From: Porodaedalea pini
Taxonomy: Eukaryota > Basidiomycota > Agaricomycetes > Hymenochaetales > Hymenochaetaceae
Direction: 5' to 3'
NCBI GenBank assembly: GCA_002794775.1
Contig: NBAY01000109.1
Coordinates: forward strand, 28,373-92,372
Length of the DNA: 64,000 bases
In this document: positions 1-13,132 of the stretch, one piece after another
How positions within the stretch are numbered: the stretch's first letter is position 1
Layout of the letters: every line of letters starts with the position of its first letter
The notes under the pieces: model-generated
What the model saw: the letters and a program-made list of their open reading frames with translations, nothing else
Database searches by the model: none
Told to the model about the DNA's origin: nothing
Translations under genes and position numbers: made by a program

Positions 1-496
1 ATCCCCTTTTGTAGAATAGACTTGATAATATAAAATAGTATCCCTACGAAAACATCACTAATCCTGGATGTGGGATAGTGGAACTGTGACAAGCCTGAAG
101 TTCTGTAGCATTTCATGCTAAGTATGTTCAGGGCAGGCTCTCACGCGACGCGACGCGTTGCAATCGCGCCTGGTCTTAACACCAGTTATAACTACTCGAA
201 TCGTCGGTCAATCCTGCAGCGTTATTGCAGACATTATACTAATCAAAAACTCATATTTGACAATGAAGCTCTACAGTCAATCGCGAACGCTAGGAGTTGA
301 CGATGAAGAGGGGGGTATATGGAGATGACGATGGAGGGGGGGAAGCGTCACGATGCTACTTTGGTTCTCGAAAACGATGTCAGACACTCTTCTGAGAAGC
401 ACAGTGGTAGTGAGTAAGTTTATATTGAAGCAGAAGAATTCCTATACGAACGTTTCTTCCTCTTCCAGGGCGAGGTTAAAAGGATCAACACACCCT

Positions 497-825
497 CTAC
501 GTGCTGCATGTCTATCCAAAAAAGCAAAATTTGATATTACGTCCTACATCTCATATTCGAGAAAACTCACACCGATATCATCAACGACAATGCTTCCAAT
601 GACTGGAACGGTGATTGTTAACGGCTCGTTGCAAGTTCCAGAACATTCAAGTATGTCGACAGTAAGACTGCCGAGCGGTGGAGCGGAAACCGTTTGAGTA
701 CCAGGCGAAAGTTCGTTAGAGCAAAGAGAGGGTATGAGCTGGCGATTGGTGAGAGCTGGGCCCGCCACCGCAAACGCCATCGTGGCGAAAGAGACAACAG
801 CGAAGAGTTTGCTGAAAGACAACAT
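497..825 (-). CDS. small secreted four-cysteine protein, copy 1
   Basis: Two exons (825-571, 511-497) with a phase-0 intron of 59 nt (GTGAGT...GATAG) give 89 residues. The N-terminus is a clear signal peptide (MLSFSKLFAVVSFATMAFA), followed by a short propeptide ending in NR. The other three copies have KR or RR at this place, so Kex2-type cleavage is less certain here. The mature part has four Cys in the order C-x25-C-x3-C-x21-C. The last Cys comes from the 15-nt second exon. It is the only minus-strand member, about 15 kb from the tandem copies at 15.6, 18.4 and 23.5 kb. I do not recognise a known family; a secreted, disulfide-bonded peptide or effector-like protein is an inference from architecture. 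Confidence 0.8.
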
Positions 826-924
826 GATGAATACGATTGAAGATCGAAGAGAGGCTGGTGAGTAGCGTCGCTGACTGAGTGAGGGACTGTGCGGTGCTGA
901 GGGAGACTGTCGGCTGTCGCAGGG

Positions 925-933
925 CTTTTATGC
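925..933 (-). promoter_or_regulatory. TATA box of secreted-protein copy 1
   Basis: GCATAAAAG on the minus strand, 108 bp upstream of the ATG at 825. The same nonamer lies 107-110 bp upstream of the other three family members. The stretch between TATA box and ATG also shares a block containing GCACCGCACAGTCCCTCA. Confidence 0.75.
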
Positions 934-1939
934 AATGCAGAAGGTATATTTACTCGGCTTTGTGGAAGGCACATGAATCGAGGGGAATCAAAATTTCCCG
1001 TACGTCGTCGCCGCAGAGCACGCCCGATCATCGCTGTGGACGATGAATGGTGGGCAGAACATGTGGCACCGTGCATGAGAGCTGTCGGACCAATACGAAC
1101 ACGGGAATCAGTGCATAAGGGCACTTGATTCGAAGAATGCAGGGCTAGTCCAAGTATGATATTTGAGGTGAGCTTGACGCTCGAGGAGTCAAGATGAGTA
1201 TACACTCACGGCATCTGGAATTGCGGGAAGGAGGCATGCTCCTCGTGACAAAAATTTGGAACTAGACCAAAGCCAGAGTTCCCAGAGAGCATGTACTGGT
1301 GGTCTGAGTAGCTGTTCAGTCCGCACTCAAGACTACTCTGAGGGCAAATAGTGAACTCCTTGCTCCTTTGAAACAAATCAAGGTAGAAATCAACCTAAGT
1401 GAGAATTTTGGCTCGGTGCAGATTCGTAAATACCAGAGGTTCCCGTTTCCTTGATGGAGAACAGTAGGTTCTCCGGAGTCTAGGCTCAGCCGATATTATG
1501 CATTTGAGTGTGACAGATACCTTTGGCTGCACGCTTTAGCCATCCTACTACCGCGGATCTTGTTTGACAGCGCTCCGCCAAAGGTCTTCTTTAGTGCACT
1601 AGCATCAAGTTCGTGGGTTGCGAACTGAGACCTAGATTTGAAAATGAGAAACTAGAATAGAGATATAAATTGAAGGATACATATTTGGAGACCATAAAAT
1701 CCAAGTTGATACAGTTGAATGACTTGCAACAAACCGCAATCTGCAATTCCGGGTCAACATTGCAGTGGCATTCCTCGAGTGCTAGGTGTAAATAATCTCG
1801 CAAGGCACATACCAAATCCGTCCTTGTTTTCGATTGGAGCGACTTATATTAGCGGGCGCTACGCCCAAGATGCGATTTGTTTGGGAACAAAAGAATCGGC
1901 TCTCGGCATCAGATGACACGCGGGCGCTATACAGTACAT
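934..1939. other. intergenic, no gene recognised
   Basis: Only short open frames without recognisable domains. It holds the distal upstream region of copy 1 and ends at the TA target site of the pogo-like element. Confidence 0.5.
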
Positions 1940-1958
1940 TATCTCATAACGAATACGG
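1940..1958 (+). repeat. left terminal inverted repeat of the pogo-like element
   Basis: TA followed by TCTCATAACGAATACGG. It is the inverted partner of 5100-5118 with two mismatches. Confidence 0.8.
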
Positions 1959-2182
1959 AAAATCCGAAGGTTTCTTATTCCTTATGAAATAATATTCCTG
2001 ACGGAAATGTCACGGGTCTGTGACTTGTAGGTAACAGTGTCACATTAGTCCAAATGTGTAAGCTTATTCACACATTCCGTTTCGATGCTCGTCGTCGCGT
2101 TGCTTGAGTGATCAACTGCTATGGTACGTTAACACATTCTACAGCAGCAAACCATGCTAATCAGTCATCTGCAAGAACATTG

Positions 2183-4796
2183 TCAGGAAGTGTCCCTCGG
2201 CTGAACAAGGAATGCATCAAGGGTAGTCTGTTTCTGTGATGCAACTACAAGCTGATGAAGATGACCACGCATGCGCCGGAGTTGTCGCTGTAGCTCAAGA
2301 ATCCCGACACCCTCAGCATGACCGTGAGTCAAGCACAGTTTCTCCATCTTTACACATAATGACAGTCCCTCCTGTGGTGAGATCTCGTTAACAGGCTCGC
2401 AATCGTCATCATCCTTATCATTATTGTTACCAATTTTGTCACCTGCTGAATCCTGCATCCGTCTCCGCACTTCAGCAATCAGCTCATCGTCACCCTCTGG
2501 AAACTGGTAGCCTGAATCCCCGATATCCTGCTCTTCTATGGGGTTGAGCAGGTCTTCTAAAGTGAGTGCTTGTCCATGAACCCGATTTCGTGAGCGCAAC
2601 TCATCAACAGATTTCATGAGTGATTCTTCAAGCTCTGCAAGTTGTAATATAGGCGGATGATCAGTCACGGTTGGGGTTGCTGATGCCTGCCAAGATATAG
2701 ATGGTGAGATGAATGGAGAGTTTGATAATGAAGTTCCGCATATGTTTGATAACCAGTGAGTATGTCTTCGCATTTGCAATCATGGTTAGTGAATTGACAT
2801 ACCGCCTGAGTTCTAGAATCCGCAACTCCTCTGACAGCAGACTCCATAAGCCTGTGGACAGATTCAACTGCTGCTACTGTGTCATCCTCAGCTGTAAAGA
2901 CGGCATCAAAAGCGGGCTTCCAGTCTGAAAGTTTGTAGGCGTCTTTGAGATGCATTTCAAGTGCTGTTTCCACTTGAGGTAATGTCATACAATCCCTGCC
3001 TTCAGCAAATGAAATGATGATTTTCCAGGCATGCTGATCAGCAAGAGGAGATGTCGGTGCTAACGGCACATTATTCTGACAATTTGAAGTTGGAAGGTCG
3101 CTTTCGGGTTGGCTGTGTGTTATAAAGAGTGAGGTTTAACAGAATGATGGTACATTTAGAATTCAAATCATACCCTTTAAAAGAAGCTTGAATTCGCGTA
3201 TGATCCCAGCAGTTTTTCCACGTCTCTGGTGTCACAGCTGCCCAGGCATCTTTTGCCAAGAGTATGACCTCAAGTAAGTTTATTTTATAAATATCAGCCT
3301 CTCCGGCATCATCTTGCTCAATTGCACGCAAGCAGAATGCCTTTCTGTAGTGCGCTTTGAAGCAACGAATAATACCAGCATCTAAGGGCTGAACATGTGA
3401 TGTCATGTTTGGTGCAAGGAACTTGAGGCAGATGTTTGTCAGCTTGTAAGGAATGATATGGCCAGCGAAGTTGTCGATTAGAAGACAAATATGACGGTTC
3501 TGACGTCTGAAATGTATGTCTTGCTCTTTTATCCACCTAACATTTGCACATCAGTAACTATTCTTTCGACTCGTTCTCGGGTTACAAAATCTATCCCAAC
3601 TCATGCAGAATTGGCACAGGTGCACCGCTGCATACATAAGAATCACAAGGTAACCACTCACTCTTCAAAATAGTACGCTGTCATCCAAGCCATTGGATTG
3701 TTGTGATAATAGAACCCTCTTTGCTTCGGTGTTATTCCCTTGAAACACACAGGCATCTTGGATTTGCCAATAAAGAAGGGTGGAAGGGTTTTGCTGCCAT
3801 CTGCGTTGCATGCAAAGCCAATGGTAATGCGAAACTTTGCATTCGTAGCTTTTTTGCCTGACATCTGCCTTGTCACCAGGCCTCGATCTGGTGGTGCGCT
3901 AGCAAAGCTCTGTTAGCTTGTTAAACACAGGTGATCACTCTACTTAAAACTTACAATCCATATAGTCCTGTCTCATCAAAATTGAAGCAGTCTCTCTTCT
4001 TGTATGGTGACAGTAATTCAGTGAGTCGTTCACATTCTACTTTAACACCAGTTATGTTGACGGAACCTGCTTCTCCATGTTGACAGTATTCTTTTATGCC
4101 ATATCTAAATAAATGAAGTAATCAGAAGTGCAATACAACGGAAGGTATTGAGGATTGGAATACTGATGCGTGAAGATGAATGATTTGGTGCACTTGACTT
4201 ACACTTTGCAGAAAGGTGGGATCCAGCCTGTACTTTTCATTCTCTCTACTTCCGGCACTCCCATGGCTTCCTCAAGCTTTGTGCACTTCATTGATAACAT
4301 TGGACCTGTCACTGTCTCTCCCTTTCCTTCCATGTGCCGAGTCCAAAGCAGGCAAGCCAACTCAACATCTGGTCTTGTTACAATGCAGTCTCATTTTGTG
4401 GAGAGAATATTAACCTGTTCAGATTCAACCTGTCCCTTGAGCTAGATATATAACAAATAATACAAAGTTATTTAATATAAAACCAGCAAAAATGTGAGCA
4501 TATCATACCTTTGCTCAACCCTTTACATTGAGATGCTTTGACAGTGTACCTTGTGTGAATATAAAAGCACCTTCATGGCGGTTTGCAAAATGCTTTACAA
4601 TATCATCTTGTTTCAACAAAGGGTTCTTGTCGCAAAAATCAACAATTATCAACCAGTCATTGTGCGTAAGAAGCTGCTTGGCGTGCTTTGGAGGGACAAT
4701 CGCTGAGGTCCTTGGAGCATCTTGGACCTTTGGGAGACGTGGTGGATAGGGACCAGGCTTATTCCGAGGCTTGTGTCTCTTGGCCTCTGAACTCAT
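2183..4796 (-). pseudogene. pogo/Fot1-class DDE transposase, multi-exon, with in-frame TGA codons
   Basis: Exon 1 (from 4796) begins MSSEAKRHKPRNKPG and holds a CENP-B-type N-terminal helix-turn-helix. The next exon has the HTH_CENPB part (VTRPDVELACLLWTRHMEGKGE). The DDE_1 domain follows: first Asp in NFDETGLYG near 3960-4000, then MSGKKATNAKFRITIGFACN, second Asp in LLIDNFAGH near 3480, third Asp in QPLDAGIIRCFKAHY near 3350-3390. The C-terminal tail ends at 2183. Several short introns are evident. An in-frame TGA follows VKG at the end of exon 1 (4515-4517), and another precedes DCIVTRPD in exon 2. Both fit CGA-to-TGA changes, so the copy is probably inactive. The three acidic residues look intact. 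Confidence 0.8.
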
Positions 4797-5099
4797 GAGA
4801 TGACATTGAGATGGGGGAAAATGCTCAAGTGCAATTTGACATGTAAGCCCACTCTACATTCCATGTCAGCTGTCAGGATGTCTAGCTAGATCGTTACATG
4901 TTGTCTGGGATCATATCGAACAGCTGAGGAAAGAAATCAAGTTGCCTTTTCGACATATCTGCACACCAAAACTTAAATCCCATAAGGAATATTCCAAAAA
5001 AACTTATTCCTTATGACGTAGTACATTTTTGTGGAATATTACACCCAAATGTGGCGGATTTTGTAAAATTTTATTCCTGATGAGATTTATTCCCTATTA

Positions 5100-5118
5100 C
5101 CTTATTCGCTATGAGATA
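5100..5118 (-). repeat. right terminal inverted repeat of the pogo-like element
   Basis: On the minus strand this reads TA then TCTCATAGCGAATAAGG, matching the left end. Confidence 0.8.
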
Positions 5119-6805
5119 GTCAACTGTACTCACGAATGGTTCGCGGGAGTATCAAATTGCAAAGGAAATAATGGCCTTTGCGCAACTATAAACGGCCTGA
5201 ATCCACATGAGACTGTCTCGTTATCCCGCACGACGATATCCGACTTCACGGAGAATGATGGAAAACACGAGTACCTGAAAGCGAAGAGATCATCCCTATG
5301 CTTGAAGCTGGACAAAATACAATTATTTCATCACGGAAAGAACGTAAGTTGTAATTTACCCAAGAGGAACACTGCATAAACTTTCCAGAGTTGCAGAGCA
5401 TCTCAACAATCACATATACCAGGCCGGCTCCATTCATTCATTCGCCTATTTGTCGACGGGTAATCTTGAGCAGGGATGATAGGCAGAAGCCCGATGTTTT
5501 TGAGAGTTATCAATATTCGTAACAAAGACAAGTAGGGTTGAAGTCTAAAGTGAGCCCATGCTTACATCAGGCCTAGAGATCTCGGCTTTGCGGAAGCAGA
5601 GAAGATCAGCATAGAACGTAGCTTTTTTAAAAGGGAGAAAATAGCAACTGAGCTCTCGAACACGGAACGGTCGAGATGAGGCTCCAGTCAGTCACGAAGC
5701 ACGGTTACAAGTGGAGGGAAATACTGATTTTGGCCTCTTCGGGTTCTCCTGCTCGCTAGAGCCTAGCAGAACTTTCCCAAACACATTTTGATGACGAGCC
5801 CAGCATGGTTCGCGGGAAAAGTGGCTTCAAAACTGCGTTCGCACAAATCAATTTATCCGCAAACCTTCCGTCCATTGAATGAGATCGAATGAGGTTGACA
5901 GAAGAGCTCACCAGCGACCAATGAGTGTATGCGTCCGACTTCACGCGCGTTCATTGTCAGGTACTTCAATATGATCTAGAGTGGAGATGGAAAGGGGAGG
6001 GGGGGTCGGAAGCGAGAACGCCCGTTCCGAGATCGTCATGTATCTCAAAGGGAAGCTGCATAATATCTTTGCAAAACAAGTGTATGCGTTATTCATATCG
6101 AATACTGCTGCTAGACGGCGCGTGGAAAGGTACTGACTGACCGTATGTACAGCTGGACTGGCGGAAGTATGACTCGACGACACCGCTCCCAGCTGAAGAG
6201 ATCAAGATCTTAATTTAATCATGAGGCAGCGAAATGGGCGTGAGATTGCTGCGAAGAAAAGCATGAGTTAATTCACTTACAACGACAGACCTAGTCTTCG
6301 AGATGTTTGAGTAGCGGATAGGATGATGAGTATAAGGAGCGTCCAATGGCCGTCAGGCTAACGTTTCACCCCAAAAGATATCCCACGGCCCCTCGAGATG
6401 AAGACTAGACAGAATGGTGCGCTCTATGACGCAAGCTTAAGGGCAGTGAAAAAAATGTAAGGTCGGCAGGAAGAATTGCATGCAAAATCAGAATAGATTG
6501 CAACAAGGGCATTAAACTGTTTCTGATGAGAGAATGTGCTGCAGCAGTGCTATTTGATGTTGTTACATGAATACTTGCTGCCGCGATAAAACGTAGTGTA
6601 ATTACGCGTGCCATAACCTATATGATGCAAGGAAAGCGAAGGTCGGAGGTCGAACGAATGGGCTGGGTATGCGAGAGGGTGTCCACGGGATGACGTTGGG
6701 GTGTCCAAGAGGAAAAGGAAGCGAAAAAGACAAAGGGGAGGATGAAAGCGAATAACGAAAGTAGAAATTTAAGACTCATACACAAAGCACACACGAAAAG
6801 CGTAT
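5119..6805. other. intergenic between the transposon and the flippase gene
   Basis: Short frames only and no recognised domain. It includes the 3' flank of the flippase gene. Confidence 0.5.
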
Positions 6806-9800
6806 TCAGTATCCCGATGGACGAGAGTGCGTTTTGGAGGTATCGTAAGCACGTATCAGGCGCGCTTGGTCCTGTTTTGCAGGATCCTCCGTCTGGGAGA
6901 ACGCGAACCCCCTGTTCCGACGCATGCGTTGTACCGCGCGCACCTTCTTGATCGCTTTTTGAAACCTAATGCGACATTGTGAGCGACACACTCAGAAAGA
7001 ACTGCCGAGAAGAAACTACTTACTGTTCTTGTCGAGGTCGGTAATCCGGTATGTTGTACTTTTGCAGCTCCTGCGCGATATGATACGATGATGGCATAAA
7101 CGTTCGCCGATAACTGGATGACATCGGTTCGGAAGCATTGAGCACTCTGAATGCCAACAATAGTATGCCACTCACTATTTCCATGCAAAATCGCGAGCCA
7201 AGCAGACCACAGGAACAAGGATTAGCGTGAAGTAGAACACAGCGTCTGTCCATAATCTGGGCACAATGCCTTGGTACTCGCCCGAAAAGCCGATCAGAGG
7301 CGCGACGACCGCGTAAAGAGGAAGGAAGAGCATGGTGAAAATGAAAGATCCTGGGATGGCTGCGGCGGTATACTTGGTCCAGATACTGTTCCAAAGTAAT
7401 CGGTCAGAAGCTCTGCACATAGTAAAGTCATAAAATATCACGTACTCGGAAACCAACGCAGCCTTCCCCAAAACCGTCAGCAATGTTGCCAGATACAAGG
7501 TTGTGCCCCAGAACCATAGTCCACAATCGAGACCCGTGCTCTGCTTCAAATCGCCCCAGAAGAGAACGATAGAAAACGCAAACAATACCAAGCTGTGGAA
7601 GAACGCATTCGCGACCCACTGCCAGAACGCAATCTTCGTAAAGAACGCGTTCTGCTGGCCGAGTACGTAGAGTTGCGGGTACCTGTCCAGAACACGCGCG
7701 GAGACGAACTGGTCAAAGATGCCGATGACGAGAGGCGGGAGTACAGTGAAGACAACATTGTACAAAGAGAACGTCCATGACTCGAACGACACCTGACCAG
7801 AGAAGTTGTTGAAGAAGGAGAACTAAGAATGTAAAAAAAGAAGTGAGTAATGCGTGCTAAGTCAGCTGGAAAGTGCTTACCCAGAACTGCGTCATATATA
7901 GAGTGATGTTCTTGTAAAATGAGTCTGCAGGAGCAACAATAAGTGCGTACTTGCATACTAGCATGGAGCAACCTACAAAGAATGAGCTTTGATAGCCGCC
8001 GATAACTCCATGCTCCGTGAACTAGCAGCAATTTCTTCAGATATCGGAATTGCGAAATCGCGACGTCTGATGATCGCGCTGCTTGTAGGCCCTGTCATGA
8101 TGAATCAGATAAGGTCTAGGCCGATACCAAGACCACTGACCTCGACGCCTGAGATACCAACTCCCACGTGAGCTGCCTGGATCATGCTCACATCATTCGC
8201 GCCGTCACCGATGGCCAGAAGAATGGCCTTCTGATTTTTCTTGACTAGTTTCACGACGAGCGCCTTTTGAAGAGGAGATACACGACCTGTAAAAGGTAGT
8301 ATCAATCGTGAGTCGGACCGGTCCACCGAACATAAGGCGAAGATGAAGCAATTACAGCATATAACAGCCTTGCACATGATCGCGAGCTCCAGAAACGTTT
8401 TTGAGAGTTCCTTCTCCAACGCGAAAGTTAAACTCTTGCCGTCTGCGCGCCCCGTCAGCAATGGGGCATGCAATATAACTGAAGGACTGACCAATAACGA
8501 GCGCTAGATCTTCCAGCTCGCCTGACTTCCGTTGATTCGTAATGGCGCTCAGTCTCTTAGAGAGAAATTCCTTTGTCGCAAGCGCGGTTTCCTCGTTCAC
8601 GATCACTAGGTTCATTGATTCCGAGATCAAGCGACAACTCAGGCCGATGTTGATCGCAGTTTCCTGGCGGTCCCCAGTGAGCACCCAGACCTTGATGCCC
8701 GCCATTTGTAGCGTGTGAATCGTGTCAGGAACTCCTTCCTGCAACTTGTCCTCGATTGCAGTTGCACCGAGCAGGAACAAGTCTTTCTCTATGGTCTCGG
8801 CCGCCGCGTCCAGCGCATCTCCGCGCCCGTTTATCGTCGCTGCTGCTTGGTCGTATATTGCTGAAAATTCCCGGTATTCTGCTTCGGAGATGTCGCGTGA
8901 AGCGAGACAAAGCGTGCGCAAGCCATCCGTAGCATAGTCCTGGGTAGGAAGTTATGTTAAACCGTTTTTCGCTGCTCTGAAACGGAACGCTCATACCTCA
9001 AGATGAGCGAGGGTCTTCTCGACGTACATCTGGTTCCTCCCAAGTCGCTCCAAGATAACAGTGTCCGCGCCCTTGCAATATAGCTTAATTTGCCCTTCTG
9101 GCGTACGCACAATCGTAGACATGCGCTTTCGGGTCGAATTGAACTCGCAGACATTTAGAATCTCGAATTCGCGAGATACGCCATCGATGTTGACAAAAAC
9201 CGACCGCGGTTTACGAGTCTGCAGGATGGGAAGAATCAGCCGAGCTTCCCGAGGAACATAAAAATAACCCACATGGAATTGGTAACCAAGGACTTCAGCA
9301 CCCGCGACCAGCGCAGCTTCATCTGGACTACTGGCCTGATATGCCAGCTTACCACCTTCCTTCACCTCAGGGATGACCGTATGACATACGGCAAGAAGAC
9401 GAAGGAACTCCTTCGAAACCTGCACGTCCTGCGCGCCGTCACCCTTCTCACTGAGGTCGACGAATGGGTTGCCTGCACCACCGACAGAGCCCCTAAGCAC
9501 AGCCCGAAGCTCTGCAAAGGAGCGCCAGCCTTCCTTGCCTTCCTCCGACTCACCGCGCTTGTCGTCGTCGACCGAGTCTGCATATGGGACGCCGGCAATA
9601 GAGCAGCAACGGAACTCCATCTCATTGCGCGTGAGCGTACCAGTCTTGTCAGAAAAAACGTACTCGATCTGGCCTAGCTCCTCGACAAGCGAAGATGTAC
9701 GACAGAGCGCGGGTGTGTCCGTGACGGGATAGTACATGTCTAGATCCGAATTGATGAGTTGTGCCTGCTGGAATTTAACCACCTCCATGGTCACAATAAG

Positions 9801-11449
9801 AGAGATTGGGATAAGGTTATTGTAGAGGATAATGAACGTTAAGATATCTAGACGACACGATGAGGGAAAAGCTATGCAGACGAAGGAAATCACGCACCTT
9901 CAATAAAACCTTTTGCTGTCGGAGGATGGAAACGATATCAGACGCATGCCGATGATATTCGAACATATAACCCACCTCGACCAGAGATCGTGTTTGTCTC
10001 AAACAAATACCATTGAGCACTAGAGAGGAACCACTATTCCGTGTGATCGCGTCAGCGCCTGGACACGATCAGCAAAGGATATAAAGCATACTGTTCGAAT
10101 ACTACTTCCGATCGTACTGCCAATCGACAGGGCCAGAAGTAAGACAAAGAGAAAGATGATATTCAAGTTGACCTGTCGTTCCACGGCTGTCCGTTTGATA
10201 GGGGCAGCGCTAAGACAGAATCAGTTCATCTGATAATTCAAGCACAATGTTGAACTCACGTCGCATTCCTCATTAGCTTCGTTTCGTGCCCAGTGAAGAC
10301 GACGAGGCCGTACGCCCACGGTGTATTGCGCAGTTGTGCGCCTCGGAGCAGAATCTGGTCAGGTCCAAGCGGGACCTGCTTTGGGACGCCCTGCTCGGAG
10401 ACAAGGTCGAGCGTGCCTTCAAACGTGTAAAGGGAGTTATTTGGCTGCTCGCTGCGGAGCGAGCCGCGGAGGGAAGTGACGAGTGGCGGAGCAGTAAGAT
10501 GTGCGGTGAGCGGATTCGCCTGCTTGATCTTGAGATTCGTCTCGCCGTCAAGGTTCGACGTCTCGATGTAGCAGAGGCCCTCCGGCTCGGAACTCGAGAG
10601 TAGAATCAGGTCTGCAGGTATGAAGTCATCAGACTCGAGGCGGACGACTTCACCAACATGAATATTCTTCCATTTGCGCTGCTCAAAGGACCCGTCCGCA
10701 CGGAGCACCTTGGCGGGGCGTGCATTGAGCTCCTTGTCGCTCTGATGACGTTTCATATCCTCCTGAGTCTCCTTGAAGGCAGACGCGAGAAGGACGACGG
10801 CAAGAGGTGCAATCGTTGTGTACTTGTTTGTAGGCGAGACGTCGGGAATCTGCTGAATGCAGGCGGTGAAGAGGAAGAAAAGATTCGCATATTTGCTGAA
10901 CTGCTCGGCAAGAAACTTGGGTACGAAGGTGATCGCATTGTACTTGCTCGTGCTAACGTAGTTTGTGCAGAATTCTGCGTTGTGCGCGAGTGCGAAATCG
11001 TTGAGAGTGACGACGCGCTCGCCCTTGAGCTCCAGATCCTTCTTCGCCCATGGCCACCTCCATTTCCTTCTCCGTTTCGTCTTCGGCTGAGTATCCCCTG
11101 ACCTCCCCGCTGCCCCCGGAAATGATGCTGAGCCGCTGAAGGGCTGCTCGACTGGGACGTCGTCGTCGAAATTCCATCCTTGCGGCTGTCCAGAGCCGGG
11201 AAGCGTCACCTTCGAGTGTCCAGCAGGGTTGGCAGCCGCATTTCGGAGAGGTAGGTTGGATTCGGTACTCTGCATTGGTATGGGGCGCCCGAATGCGCTG
11301 TCAGACATGTCATCCTCATCGTCGAAGAACGGATCGAGCGGCTGCTGCGCGAGCGATTGGGAGGGTGGGTAACCACCATTGGCAGGTTGGTACTGGCGTG
11401 TCGCTGGGTTGGCGGATGAGACAAGGCGAGCAAAATCGTCGCTATTCAT
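6806..11449 (-). CDS. DRS2: P4-type ATPase, aminophospholipid flippase (Drs2 type)
   Basis: Moves phosphatidylserine/phosphatidylethanolamine from the lumenal to the cytosolic leaflet of trans-Golgi membranes (family knowledge; works with a Cdc50-type subunit). The start is [12 protein letters not shown] at 11449. An upstream in-frame ATG at 11518 is less likely. The acidic N-terminal tail leads to the actuator domain ([13 protein letters not shown]) in exon 1 (11449-10260). Later exons carry [19 protein letters not shown], the phosphorylation motif [10 protein letters not shown] near 9650, [24 protein letters not shown] and the hinge [16 protein letters not shown] near 8200. Then come the C-terminal membrane spans, [16 protein letters not shown] and a basic tail with [19 protein letters not shown] ending at 6806. 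About a dozen short introns split the gene. No stop or frameshift is seen, and the gene looks functional. Confidence 0.93.
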
Positions 11450-13132
11450 TGTAATTGTCGTCGCAGACGATGAGAAGAGTGTCGAGCGTGTGCTCAACAA
11501 TGAGCGTAGCAGCAACAAAACGGCGACGGCGACGACGACGACGAGAGCGTCGTATTCTCAGTCATGTGACTCACACCGCTTCAGCTTCACCAAAATACAA
11601 GAAAACAGGTTAATATCAGCACGTATAAAGCAATTTATGACTTAGGTCTGAGCACTGCGTATTGCTTGTCATTCTCAGGCAAAGACAGAAAACATTCTAT
11701 TAATTGCGTATCGTTACTTCAAGTATAAGCTCAGGAAGGAAACCATTCTGCCCAGCAGTTATATCCCCATGAAAAATTGCAGTGCTAAAATCACAACGAA
11801 AAATCCATCCACAAACAAGCCTTGTGCATCGTTATGAGCTGCTGCAGCTTACTAGCTAGAGCATCGAGTTCGTCTTTGCTTGATCAGAATCGTGACGTGT
11901 GTGACTGTGACCAGTGCTTTCCTGAAGGTCGTGCACAGTCGTCGCCATGGGTTTCTGCTCAACTGGCTGCGTCGTCTGTCGCTGGCTTTCGCGTTGCTCG
12001 CGTTCAACGTCTTCAAGTACACTGTTATTCAGTGCAGTGCCACCGTAGCACCCTCTGCACCCCCCGCCGCGTGTCAGAGGCTCTGCAATCATGGAGGATG
12101 CGTGTTAACCAGGCAAAGAACGCTCGAGGGGAATGGAGCAGAAGGAATGCATACTCATCATACACCAGTTAGCGCAAAGTTCAGAAACTTAAAGAAGTGG
12201 ATGAGTTAGCAAAGTACGGGACTAAATATTGGGAGGGTGACACGTACAGAGTGAGTCGGACATCTTCTCCTTGCTTTTATCGTTCAATAATATGGATGTG
12301 CCAGAAAAATGCGTTGGCGCTGGAGAGAAGAGTGGATGAGAAGAATATTGCGAAGGACAGACGTGCTGGACCCAAGCTCGACAGCACTTTTGCTAGCGGT
12401 CTTTGTATTCCGCGTGTTACCTCGGCTAAGCAATCGAACACATTTTACGCCCTTGCCTTATCCTCACGCGAGCCAGTGAGCTGTTGCCAACACCTTGAAT
12501 GTTGCAACAAGCAACTTTGAAAAGATCTTTTGTACTGATCACATCGAGGCCTGTGCTTACAACTTGTCGTCGCCATCCTCACTGCCTCGCTCGGCGAAAA
12601 TCAAGCCCCGAATGGTGTTTGAGTCGCTTCTGGATTCCGACAACTCCTTCTCGTCGTGATGTATCAACTGAAGGTTTGATCTACTGCGTAACTGCTGCGT
12701 ATCATGAATACGCATATGCTATATTATCCTTTTGCTGTACGTCTATTAATAGATAATTCGTTCGTTCTGCGCTGATGCTTATGGTTGCTTATGTTTCTGA
12801 AACAGACAGATTTGATCCGCCGGAGTCCCAATGAAAACAAGCAGGCCATCGAACTTGAATGCGGCGAACATTGTGCTGCGGGCTAAAGGCGAAGCGCGCC
12901 TTTTATGTCTTTGAAAGACTGAGGCGGTACCGTTGTTTGAACCATTTGTATATCAAATGCGAAGAGAATTTCCATCTTTGTTATGGGCCGTCTCTTGTGT
13001 ACGCGCATCTTAAGTAAACTCAGTTGTGGGCTGATGAGTGAACGGCAAGATCATTCGACTGTTTCTCTCTGTGCATCTTCACCGCCACGCTGTGCGAAGT
13101 CCGAGAGCAAAGTGATTGTGAGAGTTTTGATG
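11450..13132. other. intergenic, no gene recognised
   Basis: Contains the promoter side of the flippase gene. A minus-strand frame at 11856-12092 encodes a hydrophilic Glu/Gln/His-rich tail and could be a terminal exon, but I could not build a gene around it. Confidence 0.45.

Larger units (their letters stand above)
1940..5118 (-). mobile_element. pogo/Fot1-like DNA transposon with terminal inverted repeats and TA target site
   Basis: The left end reads TA-TCTCATAACGAATACGG (1940-1958). The right end, read on the minus strand, is TA-TCTCATAGCGAATAAGG (5118-5100). That is 14 of 16 bases matching just inside a TA dinucleotide, and Tc1/mariner/pogo elements insert at and duplicate TA. The 3.18-kb element encodes a pogo-class DDE transposase on the minus strand. 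Both ends are also rich in ATTCCTTATG-type motifs that partly repeat internally. Confidence 0.85.

Noticed and set aside
618..1205. 195-codon minus-strand frame overlapping secreted-protein copy 1
   Set aside because: Wrong frame relative to the signal-peptide gene, no domain, and it spans the conserved TATA-containing promoter.
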